Source: Magnetospirillum sp. 15-1 (lineage in GTDB: Bacteria; Pseudomonadota; Alphaproteobacteria; Rhodospirillales; Magnetospirillaceae). Taken from it: a DNA stretch of 64,000 nucleotides. The translations under genes were made by a program, and so were the position numbers. Location of the stretch: NCBI RefSeq assembly GCF_900184795.1, contig NZ_FXXN01000023.1:143055-207054 (forward strand). The letters are read 5' to 3'. The notes below the pieces were generated by a model. The model searched no databases and was not told the DNA's origin. It saw only the letters and a list, made by a program, of their open reading frames with translations. Positions 63,286 to 64,000 of this stretch are shown piece by piece (the stretch's first letter is position 1; the number at the start of each line of letters is the position of its first letter).

Positions 63286-64000
63286 TGGCCGAGCCCCGGC
63301 TGGCGACGCCCTGGCTGGCGGCGGTGGAGATCGTTCACCGCCTGTCCGGACGGGTTCGGCTGCGTTATCGCTTCCCGCGCGGAGTGGTGGCCGATGTCGC
63401 CGGATTGGAGCGCCTGACCACCAGCCTCTGCGGCGTCACGTCGGTACGGGCCAACGCCCATGCCCGTTCGCTGACCGTAACCTTCGATCCCGACGTCACC
63501 GATGCCGAGACCCTGCGCGAAGGGGTATCCGTACTGGCGCCGCCGTCCGGGATCAAGCCGTCACGGCCATGTGACCGCGGGCCGGTGGCCGCCGCCCTGG
63601 CCACCCTGCTGGGAACCGGCCTGCTGCCGCCGCCCCTGCGGCTGCCGGTCTCGCTGGCCGGTGCGCTGCCGCTGCTGCGCCACGCGGCGACCGATTACCG
63701 CGAAAGCGGCGTGACCTCGCACGTGCTGGAAGGCATGGCGGTGGCCATTTCGCTTGGCCGGTCCGATTACACCGCCGCCAACACCACCACCTTCATGCTG
63801 GCGCTCGGCGAGTACATGGAGGATTCCATCGCCCGGCGTTCCGACGAATTGCTGAAGCATCTGCTGCGTCCGGCCAGTGACGAGATCTGGGTCCTGCGCG
63901 ATGGAGTCGAGATTTTGGAGCCCGCCGCCACCGTGGTGGTGGGCGACACGGTGATCATCGCCACCGGTTCGGTCATTCCGGTGGACGGTACGGTGCTGAG
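63285..64000 (+). CDS. P1B-type heavy-metal ATPase (N-terminal part, runs off window)
   Basis: 239 codons are visible. The N-terminal ~75 residues are an HMA-like domain (VEIVHRLSGRVRLRYRFPRG, GVTSVRANAHARSLTVTFDP) without CxxC. Then come membrane helices (VAAALATLLGTGLLPPPLRL, SHVLEGMAVAISLGRSDYTA), TTTFMLALGEYMEDSIARRS and the actuator start GDTVIIATGSVIPVDGTVL. The metal-selecting CPx-type motif, the DKTG site and the rest lie outside the window, so the ion cannot be named. A Fur-like box upstream of the operon suggests iron-linked control. Confidence 0.88.
   Translation, partial: MAEPRLATPWLAAVEIVHRLSGRVRLRYRFPRGVVADVAGLERLTTSLCGVTSVRANAHARSLTVTFDPDVTDAETLREGVSVLAPPSGIKPSRPCDRGPVAAALATLLGTGLLPPPLRLPVSLAGALPLLRHAATDYRESGVTSHVLEGMAVAISLGRSDYTAANTTTFMLALGEYMEDSIARRSDELLKHLLRPASDEIWVLRDGVEILEPAATVVVGDTVIIATGSVIPVDGTVL

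Overview
The window looks like chromosomal DNA of a high-GC, motile alphaproteobacterium of the Rhodospirillales, most like Magnetospirillum/Paramagnetospirillum. This is an inference from gene content: a COQ9-family gene divergent from rpsU, EipB, HdaA, a CZB chemoreceptor, a FixL-like kinase, and Irr- and Fur-type boxes. No magnetosome genes are present. Most genes are ordinary chromosomal loci, densely packed, with many 1-4 nt start/stop overlaps.

Layout. 1-3.6 kb: a Tim44-domain protein, prfB, and an ECF sigma / membrane anti-sigma / periplasmic metal-sensor-like operon headed by two tandem palindromes. 3.9-5.9 kb: two paralogous EF-hand proteins. 5.9-9.2 kb: COQ9 and rpsU (divergent) and a NIT-domain chemoreceptor. 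9.2-13.7 kb: a hairpin-rich spacer, a di-haem cytochrome c peroxidase with an Irr-like box upstream, and pntAB transhydrogenase. 14-26 kb: a DUF3108 protein, a Cache-CZB chemoreceptor, a Tat-exported FAH-family protein, a 20-codon FAH remnant abutting pepF, an acyl-CoA synthetase, a degenerate receiver protein, a TPR protein, EipB and a pair of small unknown proteins. 26-44 kb: aspS, a second receiver-like protein, rnd, the ppk-ppx-yaiI operon, SixA, a DUF2066-AI2E-hdaA-SDR operon, purMN, a GT9 glycosyltransferase, apt and a FixL-like histidine kinase.

44.8-49.9 kb holds the most novel-looking locus. It encodes an alpha/beta-hydrolase fused to a PLP group II decarboxylase, an ATP-grasp protein with a helical N-terminus, and a second PLP-fold enzyme, in tight succession. 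I read this as an undescribed amine/amide small-molecule pathway. It is followed by an orphan FliD-like gene behind a good sigma-54 promoter, then thiE and a LOG-family gene.

From 53.1 kb a consensus promoter drives a truncated tRNA-Val relic and an intact tRNA-Val(CAC). After this comes a lower-GC block (53.7-61 kb) of five minus-strand genes: two TPR-glycosyltransferases, a GT4 enzyme, an OGT-like enzyme and a methyltransferase. It looks like a protein- or polysaccharide-glycosylation island. At its far end an IS3-family transposase tail abuts a Dps C-terminal tail, marking an old deletion scar.

The last 2.5 kb is an operon with a Fur-like box upstream. It encodes two small HMA-like proteins without CxxC, three small membrane or Lys/Ala-rich proteins, and the start of a P1B-type ATPase that runs off the window. 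It could be an iron-regulated metal-transport complex with dedicated accessory proteins.
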